Assembly: GCA_934351445.1 (NCBI GenBank)
Contig: CAKRIZ010000021.1
Location: 1-32,935, forward strand
Length of the DNA: 32,935 nucleotides
Source: an uncultured Eubacterium sp.
Lineage (GTDB): Bacteria > Bacillota > Clostridia > Lachnospirales > Lachnospiraceae
Reading direction: 5' to 3'
The notes beneath the pieces were generated by a model. The model had not been told where the DNA came from. It was given only the letters and a program-made list of their open reading frames with translations, and ran no database searches. Each line of letters opens with the position of its first letter. Within the stretch, counting starts at the first letter, position 1. The translations under genes were made by a program, and so were the position numbers. Shown here one piece after another: positions 1 to 6,985 of this stretch.

Positions 1-19
1 CATATTCTTACATCTCCCT
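1..19 (-). promoter_or_regulatory. Ribosome binding site and start codon of a gene leaving the window
   Basis: On the minus strand an AGGGAG box (19 to 14) lies 10 bases before an ATG at 3 to 1. The stop codon of the preceding small gene (10 to 8) sits between the two. This suggests that a further co-transcribed gene begins here and runs out of the window. Only the start codon is visible, so nothing can be said about its product. Confidence 0.4.
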
Positions 20-376
20 GTGTGTATTCTTTGATTTTTCCTGCTCTTTGGAATCTTTCTTGCCCTGTGCCACTTCCTTCTGCTTAGCTGCCAGACGCTC
101 CTTTAAGGAAGTACGAACCTGCGGCTTTTCCGCCTGTTCTTTCTTTTCTTCCTCACGATTGAATTTCTCCACACCATTATTAAGCCTGTCATCAATCATG
201 TTATAATTCTGCTCCTCCAGTTCCTCAATCTTAGCAAGCGGCTTGTATTCTGCCAATTTCACAAGCAGTTCCTTTGCCTGTCTCTCACTGTCCTCGTCTA
301 TCCCCTCCTCAATAGATGCCTGTAAGAAAATACTTAGAGGTTTCACATTGCCAGTTCTTATATCATCAGCAATCAT
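8..376 (-). CDS. Small charged accessory protein, mobile-element type (122 aa)
   Basis: I do not recognise a firm function. The open frame extends further upstream, but the part before 376 only overlaps the DUF6075 gene in another frame, so I choose the ATG at 376, which overlaps the DUF6075 stop by 11 bases; only a weak AGG precedes it. The product has an N-terminal acidic helical part (about residues 1 to 60), a segment NYNMIDDRLNNG, then a strongly charged, Lys/Glu/Gln-rich tail with TSLKERLAAKQKE. The MID..NNG plus 'SL.ERL' tail recalls the C-terminal ends of proteins (DUF3849/DUF4316 type) carried by Tn1549-like conjugative elements; that resemblance is from memory. No signal peptide or membrane segment. 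The overlap indicates translational coupling with the gene before it, and a possible ribosome site for a next gene spans its stop codon. Confidence 0.55.
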   Translation of the reverse strand: MIADDIRTGNVKPLSIFLQASIEEGIDEDSERQAKELLVKLAEYKPLAKIEELEEQNYNMIDDRLNNGVEKFNREEEKKEQAEKPQVRTSLKERLAAKQKEVAQGKKDSKEQEKSKNTHREM

Positions 377-797
377 TTGTATACCTGATCTGTATTGCCT
401 GCCAGAAAAACGGTGCATAGCAACAACAGAACAAATCCTCTGCCGAATATCTCCTACACTCATCAATCTGCTCCTCTGCATCCAACTCATCATCTACACT
501 CGGTGTACCATTGCAATACAAATTGAACGCCATTCTGACAACCTTTTCGCTTCCACTGGTCTGCCAACCATCGTGCAGGCACTCTGGTTTTACGCAGCCA
601 GTCTTAAAGTCATAAATTCTGTTGATATTTCTTCTCGTATCATCGCTGATGCCAAGACAATAGCAAAGTGCTTTGTGATATACATCCACATAACGCACTT
701 CTTTTAATTTTTCATAGTAGAATTTCTCATGTGCTTCGCTAATAAAGCGAATGTTCTCTTTCTTGTTACTTACTGCTCCTAACGCTGTGTTGTTCAT
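366..797 (-). CDS. DUF6075 family protein (143 aa), accessory gene
   Basis: The start is set by a strong AGGAGG six bases before the ATG at 797. The protein has the pattern I associate with DUF6075: IRFISEAHEKFYYEKL near residue 16, then a 'YHKALCYCLGISDDTRR' block, 'DFKTGCVKPECL' followed by a 'GWQTSGSEKVVRMAFNLYCNG' type segment, and an ending YAPFFWQAIQIRY. The length fits the family, which is common on conjugative elements and plasmids of gut Firmicutes; its function is unknown to me. It is probably cytoplasmic, as no signal or membrane segment is visible. A large terminator-like hairpin lies directly upstream (834 to 881), leaving only 36 bases between hairpin and start, so its promoter must overlap the hairpin or the gene depends on read-through. 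It is translationally coupled to the charged small gene downstream. Confidence 0.75.
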   Translation of the reverse strand: MNNTALGAVSNKKENIRFISEAHEKFYYEKLKEVRYVDVYHKALCYCLGISDDTRRNINRIYDFKTGCVKPECLHDGWQTSGSEKVVRMAFNLYCNGTPSVDDELDAEEQIDECRRYSAEDLFCCCYAPFFWQAIQIRYTNDC

Positions 798-833
798 AGT
801 GAACCTCCTCTAAAAATATTTATTTTTGCATAT

Positions 834-881
834 AAAAAAGGACTAAGTCCTTTTTAAGCCATAGCTTTAAGGATTTAGTCC
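834..881 (-). terminator. Long hairpin with T-run, nested palindrome (terminator or attenuator)
   Basis: The arms 840-852 and 869-881 are complementary over 13 bases with one mismatch, and an inner AAGC/GCTT pair extends the stem. On the minus strand the stem is followed by six T residues (839 to 834), as in an intrinsic terminator. The 3' arm plus the T-run also forms its own palindrome around GGACTTAGTCC, so two alternative folds are possible. It lies between the upstream terminator and the ribosome site of the DUF6075 gene. Confidence 0.7.
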
Positions 882-898
882 TAATCGAGAGATATAAG

Positions 899-923
899 AA
901 AGGGAAGCATTGCGCTTCCCTTT
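899..923 (-). terminator. Intrinsic terminator downstream of ppdK region
   Basis: A perfect 10-base stem (AAAGGGAAGC, 899-908, with 914-923) closes a 5-base loop. The following T-tract on the minus strand is weak (CTTATATC). It begins four bases after the stop codon of the reading-frame remnant at 928 and is the first terminator met after ppdK. Confidence 0.65.
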
Positions 924-927
924 CGAG

Positions 928-1058
928 TTATATATAGATTTTGCAAACAATATCTTTAAATCGGTTCGCCTTCGTGTACTCAGCATGATATTTCATGTAT
1001 TCATTCACATCATCCCTTGTAACGATTAACGTCGTGAAGTAAAAATATTCACGCTCTT
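928..1058 (-). pseudogene. Possible 3' remnant of an unknown gene abutting ppdK
   Basis: After the ppdK stop codon an open frame continues for about 42 codons and ends in TAA at 930-928, four bases before a terminator. The peptide (FTTLIVTRDDVNEYMKYHAE, then KANRFKDIVCKIYI) has ordinary protein composition and ordinary codons. The frame extends upstream only by reading ppdK out of frame, and no ribosome site or start codon fits. The simplest reading is the truncated end of an accessory gene joined to the chromosome at the ppdK 3' end. It could also be a chance open frame. I do not recognise the family. Confidence 0.35.
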
Positions 1059-3701
1059 CTACTTTCCTGCATTGGCAATCGCTGCCTGTGCTGCTGCAAG
1101 TCTTGCGATCGGCACACGGAACGGTGAGCATGAAACATAGTCAAGACCGATCTTGTGGCAGAACTCTACAGATGAAGGATCTCCACCGTGCTCTCCACAG
1201 ATACCTACGTGAAGCTTTGGATTGACAGGCTTACCAAGCTTGATAGCCATCTCCATCAGCTTACCAACACCGGTCTGGTCTAACTTAGCAAACGGATCGT
1301 TCTCGAAAATTTTGTTGTCATAGTAAGCATCTAAGAACTTACCAGCATCGTCACGAGAGAAGCCGAATGTCATCTGAGTCAGGTCGTTGGTACCGAAGCA
1401 GAAGAAGTCTGCCTCTGTAGCGATCTCATCTGCAGTCAGGGCTGCACGAGGGATCTCGATCATAGTACCTACTTCGTACTCTAACTTAACGCCTGCTGCT
1501 GCGATCTCTGCGTCTGCAGTCTCAACAACAACCTTCTTAACATACTTCAGCTCTTTGATCTCGCATACTAACGGGATCATGATCTCAGGCTTCACATTCC
1601 AATCGGGATGAGCCTTCTGAACCTCGATCGCTGCACGGATAACAGCCTTGGTCTGCATCTTAGCGATCTCAGGATAGGTGACTGCCAGACGGCATCCACG
1701 ATGACCCATCATCGGGTTGAACTCGTGCAGAGAAGCGATGATCGTCTTGATCTCCTCAACGCTCTTGCCCTGTGCGTCTGCTAACTTCTTGATATCATCT
1801 TCCTCAGTGGGAACGAACTCATGAAGCGGAGGATCCAGGAAACGGATCGTAACCGGGCATCCCTCAAGTGCCTCATACAGAGCCTTGAAATCTCCCTGCT
1901 GATAAGGAAGGATCTTCTCTAATGCTGCTTCACGCTCTTCTACAGTGTCAGAACAGATCATCTCACGGAATGCTGCAATTCTGTCTTCCTCGAAGAACAT
2001 ATGCTCGGTACGGCAAAGTCCGATACCTTCAGCGCCCAGCTCACGAGCCTTCTTAGCATCTGCGGGTGTATCAGCGTTTGTACGAACCTTTAATGTACGA
2101 TACTTGTCAGCCCAAGCCATTACACGGCCGAACTCACCAGCGATTGTAGCGTCTACAGTGGGGATGATTCCTGCATAGATGTTACCTGTTGTACCATCGA
2201 TAGAGATCTCAGATCCCTCTGTGAACTTCTGTCCTGCTAAGGTGAACTGCTTGTTCTCCTCATCCATAGCGATATCGCCACATCCGGATACACAGCATGT
2301 TCCCATACCACGTGCAACTACGGCTGCGTGAGAAGTCATACCACCACGAACAGTCAGGATACCCTGTGCAGCTTTCATACCGGTGATATCTTCCGGAGAA
2401 GTCTCAAGACGAACAAGGACAACCTTCTCACCGCGCTCGTTCCAAGCTACTGCATCATCAGCAGTAAATACAACCTTACCACAAGCAGCTCCCGGAGAAG
2501 CGCCAAGTCCCTTTCCGATCGGTGTAGCAGACTTTAATGCTGCAGCATCGAACTGGGGATGTAATAATGTATCTAAGTTACGAGGATCGATCATTGCTAC
2601 TGCTTCTTCCTCAGTCTTGTGTCCCTCATCAACCAGATCACAAGCGATCTTTAATGCAGCGGGAGCGGTTCTCTTACCGTTACGGCACTGAAGCATGAAC
2701 AGCTTCTTGTTCTCTACGGTGAACTCCATATCCTGCATATCATGGTAGTGGTTTTCAAGGATATCACATACCTTGATGAAATCTGCATATGCCTCAGGGA
2801 ACTCCTGCTCCATCTGAGCGATCGGCATAGGCGTACGAACACCTGCTACTACGTCCTCGCCCTGTGCGTTGATCAGGAACTCACCCATCAGTTTCTTCTC
2901 TCCGGTTGCAGGATCACGCGTAAATGCAACACCTGTACCAGACTCATCATTTAAGTTACCGAATACCATCGGCATTACGTTAACAGCGGTTCCCCAAGAA
3001 TACGGGATATCGTTGTCACGACGATATACGTTTGCACGAGGGTTGTCCCATGAACGGAATACAGCCTCGATGGCCAGCTTCAACTGCTGTACAGGATCTG
3101 AAGGGAAGTCCTCTCCCAACTGCTTCTTGTACTCAGCCTTGAACTGCTCAGCCAGCTCTTTCAGATCAGCAGCGGTCAGCTCTACGTCGAACTGAACACC
3201 CTTCTTCTCTTTCATCTGGTCGATTAACTGCTCGAAATATTTCTTACCAACTTCCATTACGACATCAGAGAACATCTGGATGAAACGTCTATAAGAATCA
3301 TATACGAAACGCTCGAACTTGGGATCAGGGTTACCAGCGATCATAGCTGCAACAACCTCGTCGTTCAAACCAAGGTTTAAGATGGTATCCATCATACCAG
3401 GCATAGAAGCTCTTGCGCCGGAACGTACAGATACTAATAAAGGATTCTTCAGATCGCCGAACTTCTTGCCGTTGATCTCTTCCATCTTCTTAACGCCTTC
3501 CATAGCCTGTGCCATGATCTCGTCGTTAATCTTGCGTCCATCCTCATAGTACTGTGTACAAGCCTCGGTTGTGATCGTAAATCCCTGAGGAACAGGGAGT
3601 CCGATGCTTGTCATCTCGGCAAGGTTTGCACCTTTTCCACCAAGAAGATTACGCATGCTCATGTCGCCTTCGCTGAACATGTAAACCCATTTGTTTGCCA
3701 T
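1059..3701 (-). CDS. ppdK: Pyruvate, phosphate dikinase (880 aa)
   Basis: Interconverts pyruvate, ATP and phosphate with phosphoenolpyruvate, AMP and pyrophosphate in the cytoplasm; in fermenting clostridia it links glycolysis and gluconeogenesis using pyrophosphate. The full architecture is present and the length is close to the classic Clostridium symbiosum enzyme. Visible are the N-terminal nucleotide-binding domain starting KWVYMFSEGD and GGKGANLAEM, the swivelling phosphohistidine domain with GGMTSHAAVVARGMG (histidine near residue 455), and the TIM-barrel PEP/pyruvate domain with MMGHRGCRLAV, FGTNDLTQ and the catalytic-cysteine motif GICGEHGGDP near residue 830. The start follows AGGAGG closely. 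It stands downstream of glyS but has its own promoter (3835-3862) and a structured leader of about 125 bases. The downstream side is unusual: accessory DNA starts immediately after its stop codon. Confidence 0.97.
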   Translation of the reverse strand: MANKWVYMFSEGDMSMRNLLGGKGANLAEMTSIGLPVPQGFTITTEACTQYYEDGRKINDEIMAQAMEGVKKMEEINGKKFGDLKNPLLVSVRSGARASMPGMMDTILNLGLNDEVVAAMIAGNPDPKFERFVYDSYRRFIQMFSDVVMEVGKKYFEQLIDQMKEKKGVQFDVELTAADLKELAEQFKAEYKKQLGEDFPSDPVQQLKLAIEAVFRSWDNPRANVYRRDNDIPYSWGTAVNVMPMVFGNLNDESGTGVAFTRDPATGEKKLMGEFLINAQGEDVVAGVRTPMPIAQMEQEFPEAYADFIKVCDILENHYHDMQDMEFTVENKKLFMLQCRNGKRTAPAALKIACDLVDEGHKTEEEAVAMIDPRNLDTLLHPQFDAAALKSATPIGKGLGASPGAACGKVVFTADDAVAWNERGEKVVLVRLETSPEDITGMKAAQGILTVRGGMTSHAAVVARGMGTCCVSGCGDIAMDEENKQFTLAGQKFTEGSEISIDGTTGNIYAGIIPTVDATIAGEFGRVMAWADKYRTLKVRTNADTPADAKKARELGAEGIGLCRTEHMFFEEDRIAAFREMICSDTVEEREAALEKILPYQQGDFKALYEALEGCPVTIRFLDPPLHEFVPTEEDDIKKLADAQGKSVEEIKTIIASLHEFNPMMGHRGCRLAVTYPEIAKMQTKAVIRAAIEVQKAHPDWNVKPEIMIPLVCEIKELKYVKKVVVETADAEIAAAGVKLEYEVGTMIEIPRAALTADEIATEADFFCFGTNDLTQMTFGFSRDDAGKFLDAYYDNKIFENDPFAKLDQTGVGKLMEMAIKLGKPVNPKLHVGICGEHGGDPSSVEFCHKIGLDYVSCSPFRVPIARLAAAQAAIANAGK

Positions 3702-3748
3702 TTTGACATTCCTCCTAAAATATAATATTGAGTGTGAAAATATGTCAT

Positions 3749-3771
3749 GCGGCTTGTCCTAAGACAACCGC
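3749..3771 (-). promoter_or_regulatory. Second hairpin in the ppdK leader
   Basis: GCGG-TTGTC pairs with GACAAGCCGC with one bulged base and a 4-base loop. It has no T-tract, so it does not look like a terminator. It sits about 50 bases before the ppdK start codon within the transcribed leader. Confidence 0.45.
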
Positions 3772-3786
3772 TACAACACGCAATGA

Positions 3787-3825
3787 GCGGACCTTTTCTG
3801 ACTTATAACATACAAAAAAGGTCGC
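3787..3825 (-). promoter_or_regulatory. 5'-terminal hairpin of the ppdK leader
   Basis: GCGACCTTTT pairs with AAAAGGTCCGC (one bulge) around a loop of about 18 bases. The predicted transcript start (about 3828) falls right at its base, so the mRNA would begin with this stem. Such 5' stems often stabilise messages; a regulatory role is inference. Confidence 0.45.
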
Positions 3826-3834
3826 ACATAAATT

Positions 3835-3862
3835 ATTTTACCATATATTTTGTATTTCGCAA
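3835..3862 (-). promoter_or_regulatory. Promoter of ppdK
   Basis: Minus strand: TTGCGA (3862-3857), 16-base spacer, TAAAAT (3840-3835), with a TGG directly before the -10 giving an extended -10 element. It lies just downstream of the glyS stop codon. Confidence 0.6.
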
Positions 3863-3877
3863 GTATAAAATAGACAT

Positions 3878-5275
3878 TTAGAACTCAAATTTATCTGCAA
3901 AATATGCATCCAACTCGTCGATCTTCACGCGCTCCTGCTCCATAGAATCACGGAAACGCACAGTCACTGCGCCGTCTTCCTCGGAATCAAAGTCATATGT
4001 CACGCAGAACGGGGTTCCGATCTCATCCTGACGGCGATAACGCTTGCCAATGTTTCCACGGTCATCAAACTCGCAGTTGTATTTCTTTGAAAGCTGTGCA
4101 AATACTTTCTCTGCGCCCTCATTCAGCTTCTTCGACAACGGCAGCACGCCGATCTTAACCGGAGCAAGTGCCGGATGGAAATGAAGCACGGTACGCATAT
4201 CGGGCTTTTCTTCTGTGCCGATATTCTCCTCATCATAGGCAGCGCATAAGAATGCGAGAACAACACGGTCTGCACCGAGTGAAGGCTCAATGACATACGG
4301 AATGTATTTTTCATTCTTTGTATCATCAAAATAACTCATATCCTGACCGGATGTATTCTGATGCTGTGTCAGGTCATAGTCTGTACGGTCTGCAACGCCC
4401 CACAATTCTCCCCAGCCGAACGGGAACAGGAACTCAAAATCTGTCGTTGCCTTGCTGTAGAATGCAAGCTCCGCAGGATCATGATCGCGCAGACGAAGCT
4501 CCTCATCCTTCATGCCAAGACTTAATAACCACTCGTGGCAGAAGTTTCTCCAATACTGGAACCACTCAAGATCCGTGCCGGGCTCGCAGAAGAACTCTAA
4601 CTCCATCTGCTCGAACTCTCTGGTACGGAACGTAAAGTTACCGGGTGTAATCTCATTTCGGAAAGATTTTCCGATCTGGGCGATACCAAACGGCACCTTC
4701 TTACGAGAGGTACGCTGTACATTCTTGAAGTTTACGAAGATACCCTGTGCAGTCTCAGGACGTAAATACACGGTATTTTTCGCATCTTCCGTCACACCCT
4801 GGAATGTCTTGAACATCAGGTTGAACTGACGGATCTCTGTAAAATTGTGTTTTCCACAGGTCGGACAGGGAACATTGTGCTCCTCGATGAAGTTCATCAT
4901 CTTCTCCTGTGACCAGCCATCTACAGATTCTTCTAACGTAATACCGTTCTCCTCTGCAAAATCCTCAATGATCTTATCCGCACGGAAACGCTCATGACAC
5001 TCCTTGCAATCCATCAAAGGATCTGAAAAACCACCGAGATGTCCGGAAGCAACCCATGTCTGGGGATTCATTAAAATCGCACAGTCAACACCTACATTGT
5101 AAGGATTCTCCTGTACGAACTTCTGCCACCATGCTTTTTTTACATTGTTCTTCAGCTCAACACCGAGATTTCCATAATCCCATGTGTTTGCGAGGCCGCC
5201 GTAGATCTCTGAGCCGGGATATACAAAGCCTCTTGCCTTTGCCAGTGCAACGATTTTGTCCATTGTCTTTTCCAT
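3878..5275 (-). CDS. glyS: Glycyl-tRNA synthetase, dimeric class II type (465 aa)
   Basis: Charges tRNA-Gly with glycine. This is the single-chain alpha2 type found in many Gram-positives, archaea and eukaryotes, not the alpha2-beta2 GlyQ/GlyS type; some annotations call it glyQS. The N-terminus has the family signature [21 protein letters not shown]. Four cysteines form a likely zinc site (CKECHERF near residue 92 and CPTCGKHNF near 137). Class II motif 2 is seen as [11 protein letters not shown] with [12 protein letters not shown], and motif 3 as [13 protein letters not shown]. The C-terminal anticodon-binding domain (about 370-465) includes [20 protein letters not shown]. The start at 5275 follows AGAGAGGA; a second ATG four codons later is the alternative. 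It follows a lipoprotein gene by 78 bases, and no T-box is visible in that short leader although glycyl-tRNA synthetase genes in Firmicutes often have one. Confidence 0.97.
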   Translation of the reverse strand: MEKTMDKIVALAKARGFVYPGSEIYGGLANTWDYGNLGVELKNNVKKAWWQKFVQENPYNVGVDCAILMNPQTWVASGHLGGFSDPLMDCKECHERFRADKIIEDFAEENGITLEESVDGWSQEKMMNFIEEHNVPCPTCGKHNFTEIRQFNLMFKTFQGVTEDAKNTVYLRPETAQGIFVNFKNVQRTSRKKVPFGIAQIGKSFRNEITPGNFTFRTREFEQMELEFFCEPGTDLEWFQYWRNFCHEWLLSLGMKDEELRLRDHDPAELAFYSKATTDFEFLFPFGWGELWGVADRTDYDLTQHQNTSGQDMSYFDDTKNEKYIPYVIEPSLGADRVVLAFLCAAYDEENIGTEEKPDMRTVLHFHPALAPVKIGVLPLSKKLNEGAEKVFAQLSKKYNCEFDDRGNIGKRYRRQDEIGTPFCVTYDFDSEEDGAVTVRFRDSMEQERVKIDELDAYFADKFEF

Positions 5276-5300
5276 GTTTATTTATCCTCTCTTTATTCAG

Positions 5301-5338
5301 GATCAGAAAACAGATTGCAAATATACGATTTTCTGATC
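5301..5338 (-). other. Hairpin between the lipoprotein gene and glyS
   Basis: GATCAGAAAA (5301-5310) pairs with TTTTCTGATC (5329-5338), 10 perfect base pairs around an 18-base loop. On the minus strand no T-run follows, so read-through into glyS is likely; on the plus strand it is followed by GTTTTT, so it would work better as a terminator of antisense transcription. Its role is unclear. Confidence 0.35.
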
Positions 5339-5353
5339 GTTTTTAGATTACTC

Positions 5354-5941
5354 TTATTTATATACGATATATGCCGGCTGTGCTTCTTCATCCAAGATGT
5401 CATAAGTCACATTTACTGTATTTTTGTCCACTACCTCTGCATTCGGTGTGACGAATAGAATCGTTCCGTCAACCTTCACCTGCGTCTGCTGTCCAATGAT
5501 CACAATCTTGTTACCATCCGCATCCCAGGTCGTATCCTTATCCGTAGCAGCATTAAATTCCTTCGGTATATCATAACCGTCTGCCTGCGAATCAAGTACG
5601 GTACCTGCGTAGAAATCAACGCCATTAAACTGTGCATAATCTTCTGCACTTGCATAATCCAGATAGACATGCGCCACGCCATCTGCTACCGCAAACTCCG
5701 TGACGGCCACCGTACCCTCCCCTGCTTTTGCTACATATGTATCCACTGTATCGTTAATAAAACTCTCCAGCTCGTCCTGTTTGTAATAATCCTTATCAAA
5801 AGCAGCTACATTTGCACCCTTGACCGTTCCTTTCTTCTGCACATAAACCGTATCCGTATCCGCAGCAAATTTCTTTCCACATCCGGTCAGCACTGCTACT
5901 GTCAATACAAGCAGTACTCCGACACGCATCATTCGTCTCAT
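5354..5941 (-). CDS. Putative lipoprotein of unknown function (195 aa)
   Basis: The N-terminus is a typical lipoprotein signal: Arg-rich start, hydrophobic stretch (about residues 7-19) and the lipobox LTGC with the modified cysteine at residue 21. The mature part is acidic, probably mostly beta, and exposed outside the membrane, with segments YKQDELESFINDTVDTYV, HVYLDYASAEDYAQFNG and ITYD-like strands near the end. I do not recognise a named family; similar short lipoproteins are common in Lachnospiraceae. The start follows GGAGG. A close-to-consensus promoter (TTGAAA-17-TATAAT) lies at the end of recO, so this gene, probably with glyS, can be transcribed independently of the era-recO cluster. 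Confidence 0.75.
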   Translation of the reverse strand: MRRMMRVGVLLVLTVAVLTGCGKKFAADTDTVYVQKKGTVKGANVAAFDKDYYKQDELESFINDTVDTYVAKAGEGTVAVTEFAVADGVAHVYLDYASAEDYAQFNGVDFYAGTVLDSQADGYDIPKEFNAATDKDTTWDADGNKIVIIGQQTQVKVDGTILFVTPNAEVVDKNTVNVTYDILDEEAQPAYIVYK

Positions 5942-5975
5942 ACCATTTCCTCCAACTGTATCTCAAATACGCTTT

Positions 5976-6004
5976 ATTATACTATTTCTTACGTTCTATT
6001 TCAA
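5976..6004 (-). promoter_or_regulatory. Promoter of the lipoprotein gene (and probably glyS)
   Basis: Minus strand TTGAAA (6004-5999), 17-base spacer, TATAAT (5981-5976). The -35 box overlaps the recO stop codon. This is one of the best sigma-A matches in the window. Confidence 0.7.
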
Positions 6005-6744
6005 CACAAAGTGTCTATTAACTGAAGAGAATGGAATTCCCTGTCTGTGTACCGGTGCAGGCACATATTTAAAATCCGCTCCAACGCCGTCAGCACATCC
6101 TCCGTGACCTGAAAGCTATACAGCTTTGCAAGTGGTGTTGCAATAATATACTGCATGGTATACAGGGTCGATGCATCCACATCGATCCCACCACCGGCCA
6201 CCGCTGCACATCCTGCACAGAGCATTCCCCCACGCGCGATATGGAAGGTATGTAAATCCTCTTTTGTGCCACATGATACACAACTAAATACATTCGGATA
6301 TTCCCCGGCCAGCACAAACATACGCAATTCATATATACGACGTACAAGCCGGTTTGGAAAGACCGGCTTTGTAAGCGCCCGCAGCGATGCATAGAGCAGA
6401 TTGCACATATCCTTTGCCTCTATATTTTCCACGGCATAATAATCTGCCAGTTCCAGAAAATAAAAACCATAATATGCCATCTCTACATCCGCTGTCAGTT
6501 CCCGGAAATAATTTTTGACACTGATCCTGCAGGCATTGTATGCAGTTTTTCCCTCAAATAACTCAAACTCTCCAAATGCAAATGGGTTGGTCGATGCTAA
6601 AAGTGAACTGTTGGGGCGGCGTGCACCGCGCGCAAACACGGTGATTTTTCCCCGCTCTCTCGTGAGCACGACCAGCCTCTTGTCATAATCCCCAATGGGC
6701 ATTGCAGAGAGCACCATTCCATTCAGCAGAACTGTCTGCCCCAT
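6001..6744 (-). CDS. recO: DNA repair protein RecO (247 aa)
   Basis: Part of the RecFOR recombination mediator: it helps load RecA on single-stranded DNA coated with SSB and anneals strands. The N-terminal OB-fold is seen in GMVLSAMPIGDYDKRLVVLTRE and GKITVFARGARRP; the central helical part contains YFLELADYYAVE; the C-terminal zinc site has four cysteines (C155, C158, C176, C179 in CVSCG and CAGC). Length is normal. The start follows GAGAGG by eight bases. The upstream yqzL-like frame overlaps it by 62 bases, and era lies before that, matching the era-yqzL-recO order of Bacillus-type genomes. Confidence 0.95.
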   Translation of the reverse strand: MGQTVLLNGMVLSAMPIGDYDKRLVVLTRERGKITVFARGARRPNSSLLASTNPFAFGEFELFEGKTAYNACRISVKNYFRELTADVEMAYYGFYFLELADYYAVENIEAKDMCNLLYASLRALTKPVFPNRLVRRIYELRMFVLAGEYPNVFSCVSCGTKEDLHTFHIARGGMLCAGCAAVAGGGIDVDASTLYTMQYIIATPLAKLYSFQVTEDVLTALERILNMCLHRYTDREFHSLQLIDTLC

Positions 6745-6883
6745 GTGTGTGTTCCTCTCTTGCAGCCTGACTGTTTTTTACGCTGACCGCATCACACTGA
6801 TTCTGCGTTCTGTCCGCGCGGTATTCCAGATAATCCCGCACACTCCCAGTCGCTGCAAACCGATTCCATTTTTCCTCTGACAT
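6683..6883 (-). CDS. yqzL: YqzL-like small protein (66 aa)
   Basis: The N-terminus EEKWNRFAATGSVRDYLEYR has the pattern W..F..TG.V..YL.Y that I associate with YqzL, a short protein coded between era and recO in Bacillus and relatives. The position here is exactly that. The start at 6883 follows a GGGGGAAAGG ribosome site by three to seven bases. The conserved part covers only about the first 25 residues; the rest is hydrophilic and runs 62 bases into recO in another frame, so the tail may be poorly conserved. No function is established to my knowledge. Family naming rests on the short motif plus gene order. Confidence 0.72.
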   Translation of the reverse strand: MSEEKWNRFAATGSVRDYLEYRADRTQNQCDAVSVKNSQAAREEHTHGADSSAEWNGALCNAHWGL

Positions 6884-6985
6884 GTACCTTTCCCCCTATT
6901 CTTTCGATTTCGGAAGCTACTGCTTATTACTAGGGTATGCGCCTGTCAGATGATCCATACAAGATAAAAAGTGGAAAATCGGTAT

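Noticed and set aside
243..707. A 154-codon plus-strand frame opposite the accessory genes
   Set aside because: The minus-strand frames have a strong ribosome site and family motifs; this frame has neither.
935..944. Ten-base word TAGATTTTGC shared with 32871-32880, considered as element attachment repeats
   Set aside because: Too short in a 33-kb A/T-rich window, and the interval between holds ordinary housekeeping genes.
6884..6985. A 13-codon frame (starting ATG GAT CAT CTG) between era and the yqzL-like gene
   Set aside because: No ribosome site and too short to support; could be looked at only with comparative data.
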